Shown: piece by piece, positions 11,293 through 20,500 of the stretch | Numbering within the stretch: the stretch's first letter is position 1 | How the letters are laid out: each line of letters opens with the position of its first letter | NCBI GenBank assembly: GCA_040757835.1 | Contig: JBFLWJ010000001.1 | Location: 332,735 to 396,734, forward strand | DNA length: 64,000 bases | From: Actinomycetota bacterium | GTDB lineage: Bacteria; Actinomycetota; Geothermincolia; Geothermincolales; RBG-13-55-18 | Direction of reading: 5' to 3' | Notes under the pieces: generated by a model | What the model was told of the DNA's origin: nothing | The model's database searches: none | What the model saw: the letters and a program-made list of their open reading frames with translations, nothing else | Program-made: the position numbers and the translations under genes

Positions 11293-11382
11293 TGGCACGT
11301 TTGGGGTCAACCCCGGCCCGTGCCACAACCCGCTACCTGGCACGTTTGGGGTCAACCCCGGCCCGTGCCACAACCCGCTACC
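11293..11382. repeat. Perfect 45-bp tandem duplication containing nested palindromes
   Basis: Two identical 45-bp units (11293-11337 and 11338-11382) sit just after the rRNA terminator. Each holds an outer dyad GGCACG/CGTGCC and an inner dyad GGGG-TCAA-CCCC. The units resemble short REP-like palindromes dispersed in bacterial genomes. The next ~115 bp up to 11500 hold no recognised feature. Confidence 0.85.
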
Positions 11383-11500
11383 ATATATGGTTGGGACCAC
11401 TGTCCCCTGATGCTCATCTCCAGTCCGTCCCGGGCCAGCTCCGCAACGAGACCAGTCACCGGCAAGCGCTCCAGACATCAATCCCCGTTATGCCCTCTGC

Positions 11501-11701
11501 TCAGAAGGGTTTGCCCACGGTGTTGACCTTGAGGACCTTGTAGAGGGGGCAGAAGCCCGATCCGACGGAGGACAGTAGCATCCCGGCGAGGACAGCCGCC
11601 AGGACGCCGGGCTTGTCCTGGCGTTTCCAGGCCATGGCGATGAGGGCCACGGAGAAGGCGGCCCTGCCGACCTTGTCCAGGGTGCCGACGTTCTGCTGCA
11701 T
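11501..11701 (-). CDS. Small DUF2892 (YgaP-type) membrane protein
   Basis: Predicted two-helix inner-membrane protein of 66 residues, function unknown. The N-terminus NVGTLDKVGRAAFSVALIAMAW and the C-terminal GFCPLYKVLKVNT match the DUF2892 family, often found alone or behind a rhodanese domain. I chose the ATG at 11701 because GGAGGTG precedes it by a normal spacing; the frame stays open upstream. The gene is convergent with the rRNA operon and divergent from the TPR gene. Confidence 0.8.
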   Translation of the reverse strand: MQQNVGTLDKVGRAAFSVALIAMAWKRQDKPGVLAAVLAGMLLSSVGSGFCPLYKVLKVNTVGKPF

Positions 11702-11798
11702 GAGCAACACCTCCACTAGTGTATGCCTGTATCGAAGACGCACTTCAAACCCTAGGTTAGCCGCATAGGGGACGGCACGCAAGGCAAAAAGCCGTCTT

Positions 11799-11807
11799 TG
11801 CTACAAT
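11799..11807 (+). promoter_or_regulatory. Extended -10 promoter for the TPR gene
   Basis: TGCTACAAT (TG at 11799-11800, -10 at 11802-11807) is an extended -10. It overlaps an in-frame ATG at 11806, which argues that the real start is further downstream at 11854. Confidence 0.55.
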
Positions 11808-11853
11808 GGGAGGAGCAGGCGCCGGGCACGGCAGGAAAGGAACATGCGCACAG

Positions 11854-13056
11854 ATGGCCATCGAGGCGGATGAGAAAGCGATCAGCATAGCGTTGTTCCA
11901 GTTCGCGACCAATGCGGTGGGCAAGGTCCCGGCTATGGTCGAGAACATGCTTTCTCTCTACCTCATAAACGCCCTGCAGAAAGCGGCCGGCCTGCGGGTC
12001 CTGGACCTCACCACGCCGGTGCGCGACGGCGAAGTCCTCAGCCTCACCCGCACCTTTTCGGTGGATGAGGTCAGGGAGGCCTCACAGCGCACCGGAGCGG
12101 ACATCTCCCTGTGGGGGGCCCTCCACTTCACCCCGGACGGCAGCCCGCTCATAGAGGGCATGGAGGTCGTGCTGGTGGCACTCAAGGCGGGCGACGAGGA
12201 GGGCGCCAGGGAAAGGCGGTTCACCTTCGACGCCCTAAAAGGCGACGTGCGGACGGGGACCCTGGAGATCGACACCGCGGCCCTGGAGGACCTGGTGGAG
12301 GAGATGCTTCTGGCCCTGGTGGAGATGGTGGGCCTCGCGGGCGGGAGGATGCGCCTGGAGAGGATAGGCGAGGGGTTGTCCCATTCGGACCGCGCCGTCG
12401 GCTACTTCGTCTATGCGCTGCGCATCGCCGCCGACCCCTCAGCCAAGCTGCGTTTTTACCTCAAGGCCATCGCCGCTGACCCCGGCTTCGCCCTGCCCTA
12501 CACCAACGCCGCCCAGTTGCTGCTGGGGGAAGGCAGGTACGGGGAGGCCATGCGGCTGCTGCTGCGGGCGGAGTCACGTCTCGAGGGCGGCGGGCTGGAG
12601 CCGGACGTCCTGAACCTGCTCGGCGTGGCGACCATGCACATGGGCATGTGGGACGAGGCGGTTAAGGTGTGGGAGCGCGCCCTCGGCCTCCACCCCGAAC
12701 ACATCGAGACCATGTGCAACCTGGCGGCCGCCTATGCCATGCGGGAGATGCCCGAGGAGGCGGAGGAGTATTACGGCAGGGCCCTCGCGGTCAGAGGCGA
12801 CTACCCGCTGGCCTGGTTCTCGCTGGGAAGGCTGCAGGCCAGGGGAGAGAAGTACGAGGAAGCCGAGGCGAGCATGCGCCGCTATATCGAGCTCTGCCCC
12901 GGAGACCCCTGGGCCTACTACATCCTGGGGACCAGCCTCCTCAAGCAGGGAAAAGAGGGGGAGGCGGAGTTCTCCCTGGGCAAGGCCGTGCAGCTGGACC
13001 CCGACGGCGAAGCCGGCACCCTGGCCCGCATCGAGCTGCAGGAACTTAAGAGTTAA
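11854..13056 (+). CDS. TPR-repeat protein, C-terminal tetratricopeptides
   Basis: Likely a cytoplasmic scaffold or regulator; no signal peptide is seen and its partner is unknown. The 400-residue protein has an N-terminal alpha/beta region (about 1-170) that I do not recognise. At least five TPR units follow (about 190-395), with typical patterns such as [22 protein letters not shown] and [22 protein letters not shown] (split here from longer runs). The ATG at 11854 follows GGAAAGGA; the longer reading from 11806 overlaps the probable -10 box. The stop overlaps, tail to tail, that of the enoyl-CoA hydratase gene (shared TTAA at 13053-13056). Confidence 0.8.
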   Translation: MAIEADEKAISIALFQFATNAVGKVPAMVENMLSLYLINALQKAAGLRVLDLTTPVRDGEVLSLTRTFSVDEVREASQRTGADISLWGALHFTPDGSPLIEGMEVVLVALKAGDEEGARERRFTFDALKGDVRTGTLEIDTAALEDLVEEMLLALVEMVGLAGGRMRLERIGEGLSHSDRAVGYFVYALRIAADPSAKLRFYLKAIAADPGFALPYTNAAQLLLGEGRYGEAMRLLLRAESRLEGGGLEPDVLNLLGVATMHMGMWDEAVKVWERALGLHPEHIETMCNLAAAYAMREMPEEAEEYYGRALAVRGDYPLAWFSLGRLQARGEKYEEAEASMRRYIELCPGDPWAYYILGTSLLKQGKEGEAEFSLGKAVQLDPDGEAGTLARIELQELKS

Positions 13057-13841
13057 CGCCCCCTGTACTGGGGCTTTCTATTCTCTGCGATGGCCTTGAT
13101 GGCTTCCTGGTGGTCCTCGGATACCAGGCACAGGGTCTGGGCGATGGCCTCGAACTCCAGCGCCGTCTCCGGGTCTGAGTCCCAGCACCTGCTGATGACC
13201 TGCTTGGCCAGGGCGATGCCGAGTATGGGCCCGTCCGCCAAGCGCTGGGCCAGCTTCATGGCCTCCGGCAGTACCTGGTCCTTGGGGTAGACGTGCTCCA
13301 CCATGCCGATGCGGTAGGCCTCGTCGGCGTCGATGGTGTCCCCGGTGAAGATGATCTCCTTGGCGCGGCCGTTCCCCACCAGGCGGGCCAGGCGCTTGCA
13401 GGCGCCCAGGTCGGGGATGATCCCGAACTTGATCTCCATGAGGTTGAACTTGGCGTCGTCCGAGGCGATGCGGATGTCGCAGGCCAGCATGATCTCCGTG
13501 GCGCCGCCGAAAGCCAGGCCGTTGACGGCGGCGATCACCGGCTTATCCATCATCTCATAGGCCAGGAAGGTGCCCTGCACGTCCTTGAGGAAGCCGTGGA
13601 TCTGCAGTGCGCTCAGCTGGCCCAGGCCGACGAAGCTCCCCAGGTCGAGGCCGCTGGAGAACGACTTGCCGGCCCCGGTCATCACCACGGCCCGCACCTC
13701 GGGGTCGTTCTGCAGCTCCCTGGCCGCCACGCCCAACTCCAGGAACATGGTGTGGTTCATGGCGTTATGGGTCTCGGGCCGGTTGAGGGTCAGGACCGCG
13801 ACCCCGTCCTTCTTCTCGATGCTCAACGTCTCGTAAGCCAT
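13053..13841 (-). CDS. Enoyl-CoA hydratase/isomerase family protein
   Basis: A crotonase-fold enzyme of 262 residues, probably hydrating an enoyl-CoA in fatty or amino-acid degradation. The oxyanion-hole region ([13 protein letters not shown]) and [11 protein letters not shown] are present. Both catalytic glutamates of hydratases appear kept: Glu in GGATE and Glu in LMEIKFG. The start ATG follows GGAGGAG (GGGAGGAGACGAG read on the minus strand). The gene stands alone, convergent with the TPR gene, so its pathway cannot be named; no other beta-oxidation genes are nearby. Confidence 0.9.
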   Translation of the reverse strand: MAYETLSIEKKDGVAVLTLNRPETHNAMNHTMFLELGVAARELQNDPEVRAVVMTGAGKSFSSGLDLGSFVGLGQLSALQIHGFLKDVQGTFLAYEMMDKPVIAAVNGLAFGGATEIMLACDIRIASDDAKFNLMEIKFGIIPDLGACKRLARLVGNGRAKEIIFTGDTIDADEAYRIGMVEHVYPKDQVLPEAMKLAQRLADGPILGIALAKQVISRCWDSDPETALEFEAIAQTLCLVSEDHQEAIKAIAENRKPQYRGR

Positions 13842-14037
13842 CTCGTCTCCTCCCTCCTGCGAAAACGCGACTACGTTTACAGACGGCTGTCACTCTACCC
13901 TGTTAGGCTACCACGGAAAGCCACATGAAGGCGATGGATACCGCGGGTGAGAGCGCAGGGCCGGGCGCCCCGCCTCCGTGCCGTCCACCGGTGAGCTCAT
14001 CCCGCAGCGCGAAAAGGCACCGCGATCCCGCGCATGT

Positions 14038-14046
14038 TGTTATAAT
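14038..14046 (+). promoter_or_regulatory. Extended -10 promoter for the FmdB gene
   Basis: TGTTATAAT with TATAAT at 14041-14046 lies 23 bp before the TTG start; no TTGACA-like -35 is present, as is usual for extended -10 promoters. Confidence 0.65.
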
Positions 14047-14068
14047 GTCTATCTGGAGGTGAGTCGTT

Positions 14069-14332
14069 TTGCCCATTTACGAGTACAGGTGCAAGAAGTG
14101 CGGGCATTCCTTCGACCTCATGCAGCCCATGGACGCCGAGAAGGTGGCCGACTGCGAGAAGTGCGGGGCGCCGGCGAAAAGGGTGTTCAGCGCCCGTATA
14201 GCGGTTAAATACGAGGGCTGGGGTTTCAACGCCACCGACAAACTGCTGCCGGAGAGCAGCCGCTCCAAGCGCGACTTCAAGCAGCTGCGGGAGAAGGCGG
14301 AGCAGATCATGGACGAGGACTTCACTCCCTGA
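14069..14332 (+). CDS. FmdB-family zinc ribbon protein
   Basis: Small (87 residue) putative regulatory or metal-binding protein. It begins MPIYEYRCKKCGHSFD, the hallmark of the FmdB/CxxC_CxxC_SSSS family, with two CxxC pairs (CKKC at 8-11 and CEKC about 31-34) that should bind one zinc. The C-terminal half is charged (SRSKRDFKQLREKAEQ). The start is TTG, behind GGAGGTG. The family is named for a protein linked to formamidase/amidase operons, but the true role is unknown. The gene is monocistronic here. Confidence 0.88.
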   Translation: MPIYEYRCKKCGHSFDLMQPMDAEKVADCEKCGAPAKRVFSARIAVKYEGWGFNATDKLLPESSRSKRDFKQLREKAEQIMDEDFTP

Positions 14333-14769
14333 CCGGCCCCTTGGCCCGCAGCGAACGAACCCGCGAAGCATCCTGAGGAACATCCATACGGGCGGCTGTA
14401 TAGAACAAGCGCCTGCTGGTGTCGTTTGTAAAAACACCCCTTCCAGAGATCATGATGTCGATATGAAGCGACTCTCGTGGAAAATAAGCGGATACGTGCA
14501 TACGGGTGGAAAAAGGAGCAGCATCCCGCCCGGGTGTCGACTATATTAAAATCCTCTTCACGAAATCCGGGGATAGGACTGAGCAATCGTTTGCGCTGCC
14601 GCTAGCCCAGGAACTACTGGGTCGGTCGGAGCGACATCGCGAGCAGTATATCTGCAAGAAAGCTGCGAATGGATCTGCAACCTGCGAGTGCGAAGCGGAG
14701 ACCGTTACCCAGAGGCCTGGGCCGGAAAAGCACATAGAGCAAGGACCTCATGCCCCGGTCTCGGGAACC
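14333..14769. other. Intergenic stretch without a recognised gene
   Basis: 437 bp between convergent genes. A plus-strand open frame from 14506 runs antisense into the radical SAM gene and has no family features, so I treat it as spurious. The region is less GC-rich than its neighbours and has an AT patch (CTATATTAAAATCC near 14540). No repeat, tRNA or strong promoter was seen. Confidence 0.4.
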
Positions 14770-16485
14770 TCAGATCCAGTTCATGAGGATGCGCAGGATG
14801 TTGATGCGCCGGAAGCGCGCCCCCGTCAGCGGCCACATCAGCTCCTCCTTGGGAAGGTGGAGCTGGCGTTTCAATCGCTCCGACTCCCGGTGCAGCTTAT
14901 CCAGCTCCGCAGCCTGGATCCTGGGATCGCCCAGGCTCAGGATATCGTCGACCATCTTCAGCAGGGATATGGTGTCGCGGATGCGGCGGTCGTTCATGGA
15001 AGCGTGCTCGGGTGAGATCAGGCCGTTGTTGGCCTTGATATCGTTGAGCGCCAGCATGGCCTCGTAGGTCACGTCCACGATGTCCTGACGGGTCATCCAC
15101 CTCGTCTCATATCCGAGCAGGTCGCGCCAGTGGGGGGAGAGGGACGCCCGCGCGTAGTCCTCCAGGCACCTGTGGATAAGACGGTAGCCGAAATGTTCGG
15201 ATTCTAGATGGTAGGAACACCCGGGATCGATGAAAGGGGCCAGTGGGCCGATGGAGGGGTTGAGGCGAGGGCCGAACCTCTTCAACAGCTCCGCGCAATA
15301 GTCGACGCTCTCCATAACCGAATCCCTGGTCTGCCCGGGCAGGCCGATCATGAAGAAGATGTCGAACTTATCGCACCCCGCCTCCAGTGCCCACGAGATG
15401 CTGCGTTCCAGGTCCTCGTTGCTGTAGGGCTTGCCCGTCGCCTCCCTTATCCTCTCATCGTGGGTCTCGGGGGAGAACTGGAAGTCGAAGTGTTCGAGGC
15501 TCGAGGCTATGCGGTCGAAGAAGTCCCGGGGCGCCGGGGAGAACAGCTCAAGGACGATATGGTTCTTGGGGGCGATATGGCTGATGAACTCCAGCGTCTC
15601 CAGGGCATAGTCCCTGCCGCCCTGCATCAGGTCGCCGACGATGAAGATGGGGGCGGTGGTGAACTTGGAGAGCAGCTCCACGTCGTAGGCGATCTTCTCG
15701 GGCGCGCGGAACGCCACCTGAGAGCGGCCGCAGAAATGGGCGATGGCCTCCCGGGAACCCCCGCAGAAACCGCAGTCATGCGAACATCCCCGGCAGGTAA
15801 GGACCATGGTGATGGGGTATTTCCACCAGTTCCAGAAGGCCCTCAGGCTCTTCCAGTCCCCGTACTTGAAGGCGGACTGGATCATATACTTGTAGTTGTT
15901 GCCCAGGTAGTCCATGCTCGCCGGGGAATAGGTCAGGGGGTTCTCGATGACGCTCCCTTCCGGTGAGCGCCAGGTGAGGTTGGGAATGGCTTCGAGGGAG
16001 CCTCCGTGCATGATGGTCTCCATGAGCATGCGCAGCGGCTCCTCGGTGGAGTCCCCCCGCAGCACGTAATCCAGCTGGGGGTATTCCATGAGTTCGCGGT
16101 GGAAGTAGGTGGCCGAATAGCCGCCCATGATCACCGGGATGTGAGGGTGCACGCCCTTGACCACGCGGGCCAGCTCCAGGGCTCCCTGGGCGTGGGTGAG
16201 CCAGTGCAGGTCGATACCGAAGGCGGCCGGCTCGACGCGGGACAGGAACGCGGGCACATCGAACTTGTCGCTCTCCAGCATGCGCTGGGCGATGTTGATG
16301 ATGCGGGTATTGATGCCGTTGCGTTCCAGGTATTCGCCGAGGTAGGTGAAGCCTATGGGATACATCTCGAAGACCGGGGTAGACGGTATGAGATCGCTGA
16401 TGGGGCTGGGAACCACGGTAAGGTGCCTGAAATCGTATATGCTGGGAGGATGCAGCAATGCTATGTCCGGCTTGGAAAAGATCAT
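14770..16485 (-). CDS. B12-binding radical SAM protein
   Basis: Probable cobalamin-dependent radical SAM enzyme of 571 residues; substrate unknown. The N-terminal ~160 residues form a B12-binding-like fold (MYPIGFTYLGEYLERNG, then IMGGYSATYF). The radical SAM core has CSHDCGFC (Cys234, 238, 241) for the [4Fe-4S] cluster, and later FFMIGLPGQTRDSV. A helical C-terminal region of about 130 residues follows and is rich in charged residues near its end. The architecture resembles the TIGR04190-like B12 radical SAM proteins of anaerobes. The gene is on its own, with the MerR regulator upstream on the same strand about 180 bp away. It is one of two B12 radical SAM proteins in the window. Confidence 0.85.
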   Translation of the reverse strand: MIFSKPDIALLHPPSIYDFRHLTVVPSPISDLIPSTPVFEMYPIGFTYLGEYLERNGINTRIINIAQRMLESDKFDVPAFLSRVEPAAFGIDLHWLTHAQGALELARVVKGVHPHIPVIMGGYSATYFHRELMEYPQLDYVLRGDSTEEPLRMLMETIMHGGSLEAIPNLTWRSPEGSVIENPLTYSPASMDYLGNNYKYMIQSAFKYGDWKSLRAFWNWWKYPITMVLTCRGCSHDCGFCGGSREAIAHFCGRSQVAFRAPEKIAYDVELLSKFTTAPIFIVGDLMQGGRDYALETLEFISHIAPKNHIVLELFSPAPRDFFDRIASSLEHFDFQFSPETHDERIREATGKPYSNEDLERSISWALEAGCDKFDIFFMIGLPGQTRDSVMESVDYCAELLKRFGPRLNPSIGPLAPFIDPGCSYHLESEHFGYRLIHRCLEDYARASLSPHWRDLLGYETRWMTRQDIVDVTYEAMLALNDIKANNGLISPEHASMNDRRIRDTISLLKMVDDILSLGDPRIQAAELDKLHRESERLKRQLHLPKEELMWPLTGARFRRINILRILMNWI

Positions 16486-16665
16486 GTTCCCACCTTGCGT
16501 TCACCCTGGTCGGCCCCTTATGTGGGGATGCGCAAGCGTTCTGTCAGCTCCGGATAGGCATCGTCCCACCAAGGATGTACAGTCGGCCACTTATGAATGA
16601 TAAACGCTGGCCATACGGCTAGCAAGGCGGCTTTCCCGGCGCTGTTGAGCCATCGCGCCGTCAAT

Positions 16666-17118
16666 TCACGCCTTGAGGCTCTCCACGAAGACCCGGCGGT
16701 CGCGGTCCATCTCCACCAGGCGCGCCGAGAGTTCCTCGCAGATGCCGTCGACAGCGATGCACAGGGCTACCTGCCCGCGCCGCAAGGTGTCCAGGATGCT
16801 CGCGTCACTGTCGCAGATCTCGAATATGGTGGACCCGTCGGTGACCAGTTTGCATTGCGCCAGGGGGCGCGAGTAGTCCGTGTTCTCCCGCAGGTAAGCA
16901 AGGGTCTTGCGGATCTTCTGCAGGCTGATGCCCCTCTGCAGCATTCCCACGATGGTCCTGAGCTCAACCAGGTTGCCGAAGTCATAGCGCTCCTTGGCAA
17001 GACCCGATTCATCGTATTCGGTCTGAGACGGCTGAATAAGGCCGGTATCCTTCCAGTAGCGTAATTGCCGCTGCGAGCAACCGCATAGGCACGCGGCCTG
17101 TTCCGCGTTGAAGGTCAT
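16666..17118 (-). CDS. MerR-family transcriptional regulator
   Basis: DNA-binding protein of 150 residues. The N-terminal winged helix-turn-helix (about 3-75) contains QRQLRYWKDTGLIQPS and the wing KERYDFGNLVELRTI, followed by the MerR-type helix GISLQKIRKTLAYLREN. The C-terminal ~60 residues (DGSTIFEICDSDASILDTL) are an effector or dimer region of unknown ligand, without the cysteine set of metal sensors. It lies upstream of the 14770-16485 radical SAM gene on the same strand, separated by 180 bp, so the two may be functionally linked. Confidence 0.88.
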   Translation of the reverse strand: MTFNAEQAACLCGCSQRQLRYWKDTGLIQPSQTEYDESGLAKERYDFGNLVELRTIVGMLQRGISLQKIRKTLAYLRENTDYSRPLAQCKLVTDGSTIFEICDSDASILDTLRRGQVALCIAVDGICEELSARLVEMDRDRRVFVESLKA

Positions 17119-17512
17119 ATCGCCCTCCCAGGGGCCGGATAGATAACAATGAGAGCCGAAAGGTGCGAGTGGGTCTCTGGTATTCGGTAAGAATATTTTT
17201 AATACATCAGCGAGCGCAGTTTCAATAGCAATAGCCTAAATTCTCATACTTTTTATGCGAGCCGCGGCGGTGGCGCGGGTTTTACTGAATACAGTCCATT
17301 GATATGTATGGGAGGGGAAGATGCCGTATCGGAACGCATCGAAATAAAGGTATGCGCAAGGCCGCCGCCGAAAGCAACATCGTAGTCGGGAGCTGCGCGC
17401 CGGGCGTCTTTGTGGGTAATTCGGGCACGGGGCGCGTACCCGCAGGCTGGCCCTTGGAAAGAGATGGAGGTGCTGAAGCGTGGAACGAATATACAAGGGG
17501 TCGAGCACGGGC
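17119..17512. other. Intergenic stretch between MerR and DUF1015 genes
   Basis: About 390 bp without a convincing gene. An AT-rich segment (near 17186-17205, AATATTTTTAATAC) lies just upstream of the minus-strand MerR gene and could hold its promoter and operator. Short open frames here have no coding features I trust. Confidence 0.4.
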
Positions 17513-17518
17513 TATAAT
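17513..17518 (+). promoter_or_regulatory. -10 box upstream of the DUF1015 gene
   Basis: A consensus TATAAT 58 bp before the TTG start; no clear -35. Its position rules out the upstream GTG at 17480 as the start. Confidence 0.5.
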
Positions 17519-17575
17519 GTTTCAGGTAGCGCCTTGATAAGTCCCACCGGTTTGGAAATAAATGGGAGAAAGAAG

Positions 17576-18877
17576 TTGACGGACATAAGGCCCTTTAAGG
17601 GCACTTTTTATAATCCTCACGTGGTTGAGAGCCTGTCGCGTACCATAGCGCCGCCCTATGACATCATCGACGAGAAGAAGAAAGAGGCGCTGCTGGCGCG
17701 CTCGCCGTACAACATCGTACGCCTGATCCTGCCACCGCCTGGCGGGAGTGGAGATTTCTGGACCAGGTCGGCCACCCTCTTCCAGGCCTGGAAGAAGGGG
17801 GATGTCCTGGAAGTGGACAGCGGTGCGAACTTCTACCTGTATCGCCAGGTCTTCGATATGCCCCGGGGGGGGAGGATCGGCAGGACCGGGGTGGTGGCCC
17901 TGCTTCGCTGCAGGGATTTCTCGAGTGGAGAGGTGCTTCCCCATGAGCTGACCTTCCCGCGCACCCGGACGGAGAGACTGAACCTCCTGCGAGCCTGCCA
18001 CGCCAACTTCAGCCAGATCTTCACCGTCTTCCGCGACGAGGGCGAGGAAGTCCTGGCCATCCTCGAGGACGCGACCGCTGACGCGCCTTTCCTCGACCTA
18101 AACGATGACGAAGGGGTCACGCACCAGCTATGGCGCATCGGGGAGGGTGAAGCGTCCAGGGCGCTGACGGAGGCCATACGGGGTAGGAAGCTGATGATCG
18201 CGGACGGCCACCACCGCTACGAGACCGCCCTCGCTTACAGCAAAGAAAGCCACCGTTCCGCCGAGGCCGCCCAGGCCGCGGCCTACGTGTCGGTGGTCAT
18301 GCTGAGGTCCGAGGACCCAGGCCTGGCCGTGCTCCCCGTCCACCGCTTGCTCCGCCGGCTGCCGATGGAGCCGGCCGAAGCCTACCGGAGGCTGGAGACC
18401 TGCTTCCATGTGGAGGTGATCCAGGAAGGCCTGGCGGAGCGTACCGGGATGTTCGCGGGCCGGCTGGCTTCCCAGCGGCGCCCCGCATTCGTCATGCTCA
18501 CCTCTGGCGGCGCGGCGCTGCTGGTGTTGAGAGAGGGCGTGGACGTGGCAGCGGAGCTGCCGGGGCAGGAGAGCGTACGCTGGAAGGGACTGGACGTCCC
18601 TGTACTGCATGAGCTGGCGCTGACCCGGTGCCTTGGCCTTGATGCCGTGGACCTCGTCGACAGGGGCGACATATCCTTCACCCCCTGGGAGAGTACCGCC
18701 ATGTCGGCCCTGGGGAGCGGCGAGGCGGAAGCCGCCTTTCTTGTGCGCTCTATCTCCATGGGCGAGATCTGGGAGATAGCAGAAGGGGGAGAGCGTATGC
18801 CCCATAAGAGCTCCTATTTCTATCCCAAGCTCGCTTCAGGGCTGATCGTCTATGACCACGAGACCGCGCTGGCTTGA
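17576..18877 (+). CDS. DUF1015 family protein
   Basis: Conserved protein of 433 residues, function not established. It starts MTDIRPFKGTFYNP, the usual beginning of this family, from a TTG at 17576 behind GGGAGAAAG. APPYDII near residue 25 and a central ADGHHRYETALAY (about 205) are family hallmarks. The DGHHRY motif recalls the DGHTR-type motif of ParB/Srx-fold kinases such as SerK; that comparison is inference. The gene is followed 65 bp later by the MerR-TetR regulator on the same strand, which has its own promoter. Confidence 0.85.
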   Translation: MTDIRPFKGTFYNPHVVESLSRTIAPPYDIIDEKKKEALLARSPYNIVRLILPPPGGSGDFWTRSATLFQAWKKGDVLEVDSGANFYLYRQVFDMPRGGRIGRTGVVALLRCRDFSSGEVLPHELTFPRTRTERLNLLRACHANFSQIFTVFRDEGEEVLAILEDATADAPFLDLNDDEGVTHQLWRIGEGEASRALTEAIRGRKLMIADGHHRYETALAYSKESHRSAEAAQAAAYVSVVMLRSEDPGLAVLPVHRLLRRLPMEPAEAYRRLETCFHVEVIQEGLAERTGMFAGRLASQRRPAFVMLTSGGAALLVLREGVDVAAELPGQESVRWKGLDVPVLHELALTRCLGLDAVDLVDRGDISFTPWESTAMSALGSGEAEAAFLVRSISMGEIWEIAEGGERMPHKSSYFYPKLASGLIVYDHETALA

Positions 18878-18923
18878 GCCAGCCGTAAACAGCCGTAGGT
18901 TGGGGTATTCCCCTTCGCTTAGT

Positions 18924-18940
18924 GTTAACCTATACTTAAC
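18924..18940 (+). promoter_or_regulatory. Operator dyad overlapping the -10 box of the MerR-TetR gene
   Basis: GTTAA (18924-18928) and TTAAC (18936-18940) form an inverted repeat around TATACT (18931-18936), a good -10. Transcription would start at about 18943, the A of the ATG, giving a leaderless mRNA. A regulator bound here would block its own promoter. Confidence 0.65.
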
Positions 18941-18942
18941 AT

Positions 18943-19872
18943 ATGGTGGAGCAGACGAAGAAGCAGAAGAAAAAAGCCGATAAACACCCCGACCTCGAGA
19001 CGCTGCTCAAGGTGTCGCAGCTCTCCCGGGCGACGGGGGTCTCCACGTCGGCGATCAATTACTACGTGCGCATCGGCCTGCTTCCGCCCCCGGTGAAGAC
19101 GCACAAGAACATGGCCTATTACGACCCCTCGTATATCCAGATGATCAACTACGTGAAGAGGCTGCAGCTCCAGAAGCACCTTCCCCTGGAGAGGATAAAG
19201 GAGATCATGGCCAAGAAGGTCGAGATCTGGGGTGAGATGAGCGGCAGCCGGAAGCATTTCGCCAACGAGGTGTTCGCGGAGGAGGATACGGGAAGGCCGG
19301 ACGGGCAGGACAAGCGCATGCTGATCATGGCCGCGGGTAGGCGCCTCTTCACGCGCCAAGGGTATTACTCCACCAGCGACGAGGACCTGGTCGAGTTGGC
19401 GGGGGTCTCCATGGGGGAGTTCTACGAGTACTACTCCAGCAAGGAGGATCTACTTCTCGACCTGGCCGAGGAAGGGGTGCGGGTATTCCGCAAGAGGGTC
19501 TCCGAGGAGATCGCGTCGGTGCCGGACATGCTGGAGAGGATACGCATCTCCATACCCGTCGCATTCCAGGTCATCGTGGAGAACCGCGAGATCTACACCC
19601 TGTACATGGAGGGATCGGTGCTTTCGGACGCATCGTACGAGCGTAAGCTAGCCCAGATCATGGCCCTGATCGTGAAGGACCTGAAGATGACCATAATACG
19701 GGGGGTGAAGGAGGGGTCCATCCGCCGGCTGCACCCGGACATCACCGCCAACGCCATCATCGGCCAGCTGGTGCGGCTGGCCAACTACTGGATGGAGGAC
19801 CCCCTCAAACACAACATGGAGGAGATCACCCGGGAGACCATGGAGTTCGTCGCGCGCGCCCTCAGTCCCTGA
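18943..19872 (+). CDS. MerR-TetR fusion transcriptional regulator
   Basis: A 309-residue protein with two DNA-binding modules. After a Lys-rich tail, residues about 22-92 form a MerR winged helix (KVSQLSRATGVSTSAINYY, wing MAYYDPSYIQMINYVK). Residues about 123-172 form a TetR helix-turn-helix (LIMAAGRRLFTRQGYYSTS, then GVSMGEFYEYYSSKEDLL), followed by a TetR ligand/dimer domain to the end. No Shine-Dalgarno sequence precedes the ATG, and the -10 box lies 7 bp upstream, so the mRNA is probably leaderless. The palindrome over the -10 suggests autoregulation. Possible targets are the adjacent dehydrogenase operon (20501-23824) or the convergent 19862-20362 gene. The effector is unknown. Confidence 0.88.
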   Translation: MVEQTKKQKKKADKHPDLETLLKVSQLSRATGVSTSAINYYVRIGLLPPPVKTHKNMAYYDPSYIQMINYVKRLQLQKHLPLERIKEIMAKKVEIWGEMSGSRKHFANEVFAEEDTGRPDGQDKRMLIMAAGRRLFTRQGYYSTSDEDLVELAGVSMGEFYEYYSSKEDLLLDLAEEGVRVFRKRVSEEIASVPDMLERIRISIPVAFQVIVENREIYTLYMEGSVLSDASYERKLAQIMALIVKDLKMTIIRGVKEGSIRRLHPDITANAIIGQLVRLANYWMEDPLKHNMEEITRETMEFVARALSP

Positions 19873-20362
19873 CCGCTTTTCTGATCACCCACTCGCAATG
19901 GTCGTCCCCCCGGGGCAGAGAATGCGTTATCTCGAAACTCACATCGGGATCGATGGCCTCGAGCCAGTCGCGGAAGATGGTGTTGTCCACGAACTCGCAG
20001 GGCACGTGGTCCTCCCGGCCTGACCGGTTGAGGTTGTCCCACCAGGTGCAACTGTGCACGCGGAAGACGATCTCGTCTTCGCGCACTTCCCCGGCACAGC
20101 GGGTGCCGTCGATGTGGCAGACCTTCTCGAGCAGGAAGTTGATGGTGGCCAGGTCGGGCGGATCGGCCGGGTCGATGGTCAAGCCCAGCATGCGGGAGAT
20201 CCTCTTGAGGAGCACCCTGCCGTAATCCTTCCACACCTCCAGGTCTAGTTCCAGGGCGGCGTCGAAGCCGTACTTCTTCTCCACGGCCATGAACCAGAGC
20301 CCGTCGATGGCGGTGAGCGCTCCCTGTCGCAACTGCTGCATCTGTCCGTCGTCAATATCCAA
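19862..20362 (-). CDS. DUF6125-like protein
   Basis: A 166-residue soluble protein. The N-terminal half (ALTAIDGLWFMAVEKKYG, then ALELDLEVWKDYGRVLLKR) matches what I remember of DUF6125. The C-terminal half has CTWWDNLNRSGRE and cysteines in HIDGTRC, HSCTWW, VPCEF and DDHCEW, which might bind a metal or cofactor; that is inference. The start is TTG behind AGAGGAGG. It overlaps the end of the MerR-TetR gene by 11 bp, tail to tail, and is divergent from the dehydrogenase operon. Function unknown. Confidence 0.7.
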   Translation of the reverse strand: MDIDDGQMQQLRQGALTAIDGLWFMAVEKKYGFDAALELDLEVWKDYGRVLLKRISRMLGLTIDPADPPDLATINFLLEKVCHIDGTRCAGEVREDEIVFRVHSCTWWDNLNRSGREDHVPCEFVDNTIFRDWLEAIDPDVSFEITHSLPRGDDHCEWVIRKAVRD

Positions 20363-20500
20363 GGCGCCTCCTCTGCTGATGTCGATGTGCCGTCAATCGA
20401 TTATATTATCCATAGGAACGCGGGGCAGATAAAAGGCCTTTACCGCCGGGCGGCCCGGCTGCCCGCGGGCGTAGGTTGAGCTGACAGGGAGCGGCGCGCA

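Noticed and set aside
11293..11382. CRISPR array
   Set aside because: The two units are directly adjacent without spacers, and no cas gene is present.
14506..15015. Plus-strand open frame of 169 codons in the 14333-14769 gap
   Set aside because: More than half is antisense to the radical SAM gene, and the rest shows no domain or ribosome binding site.
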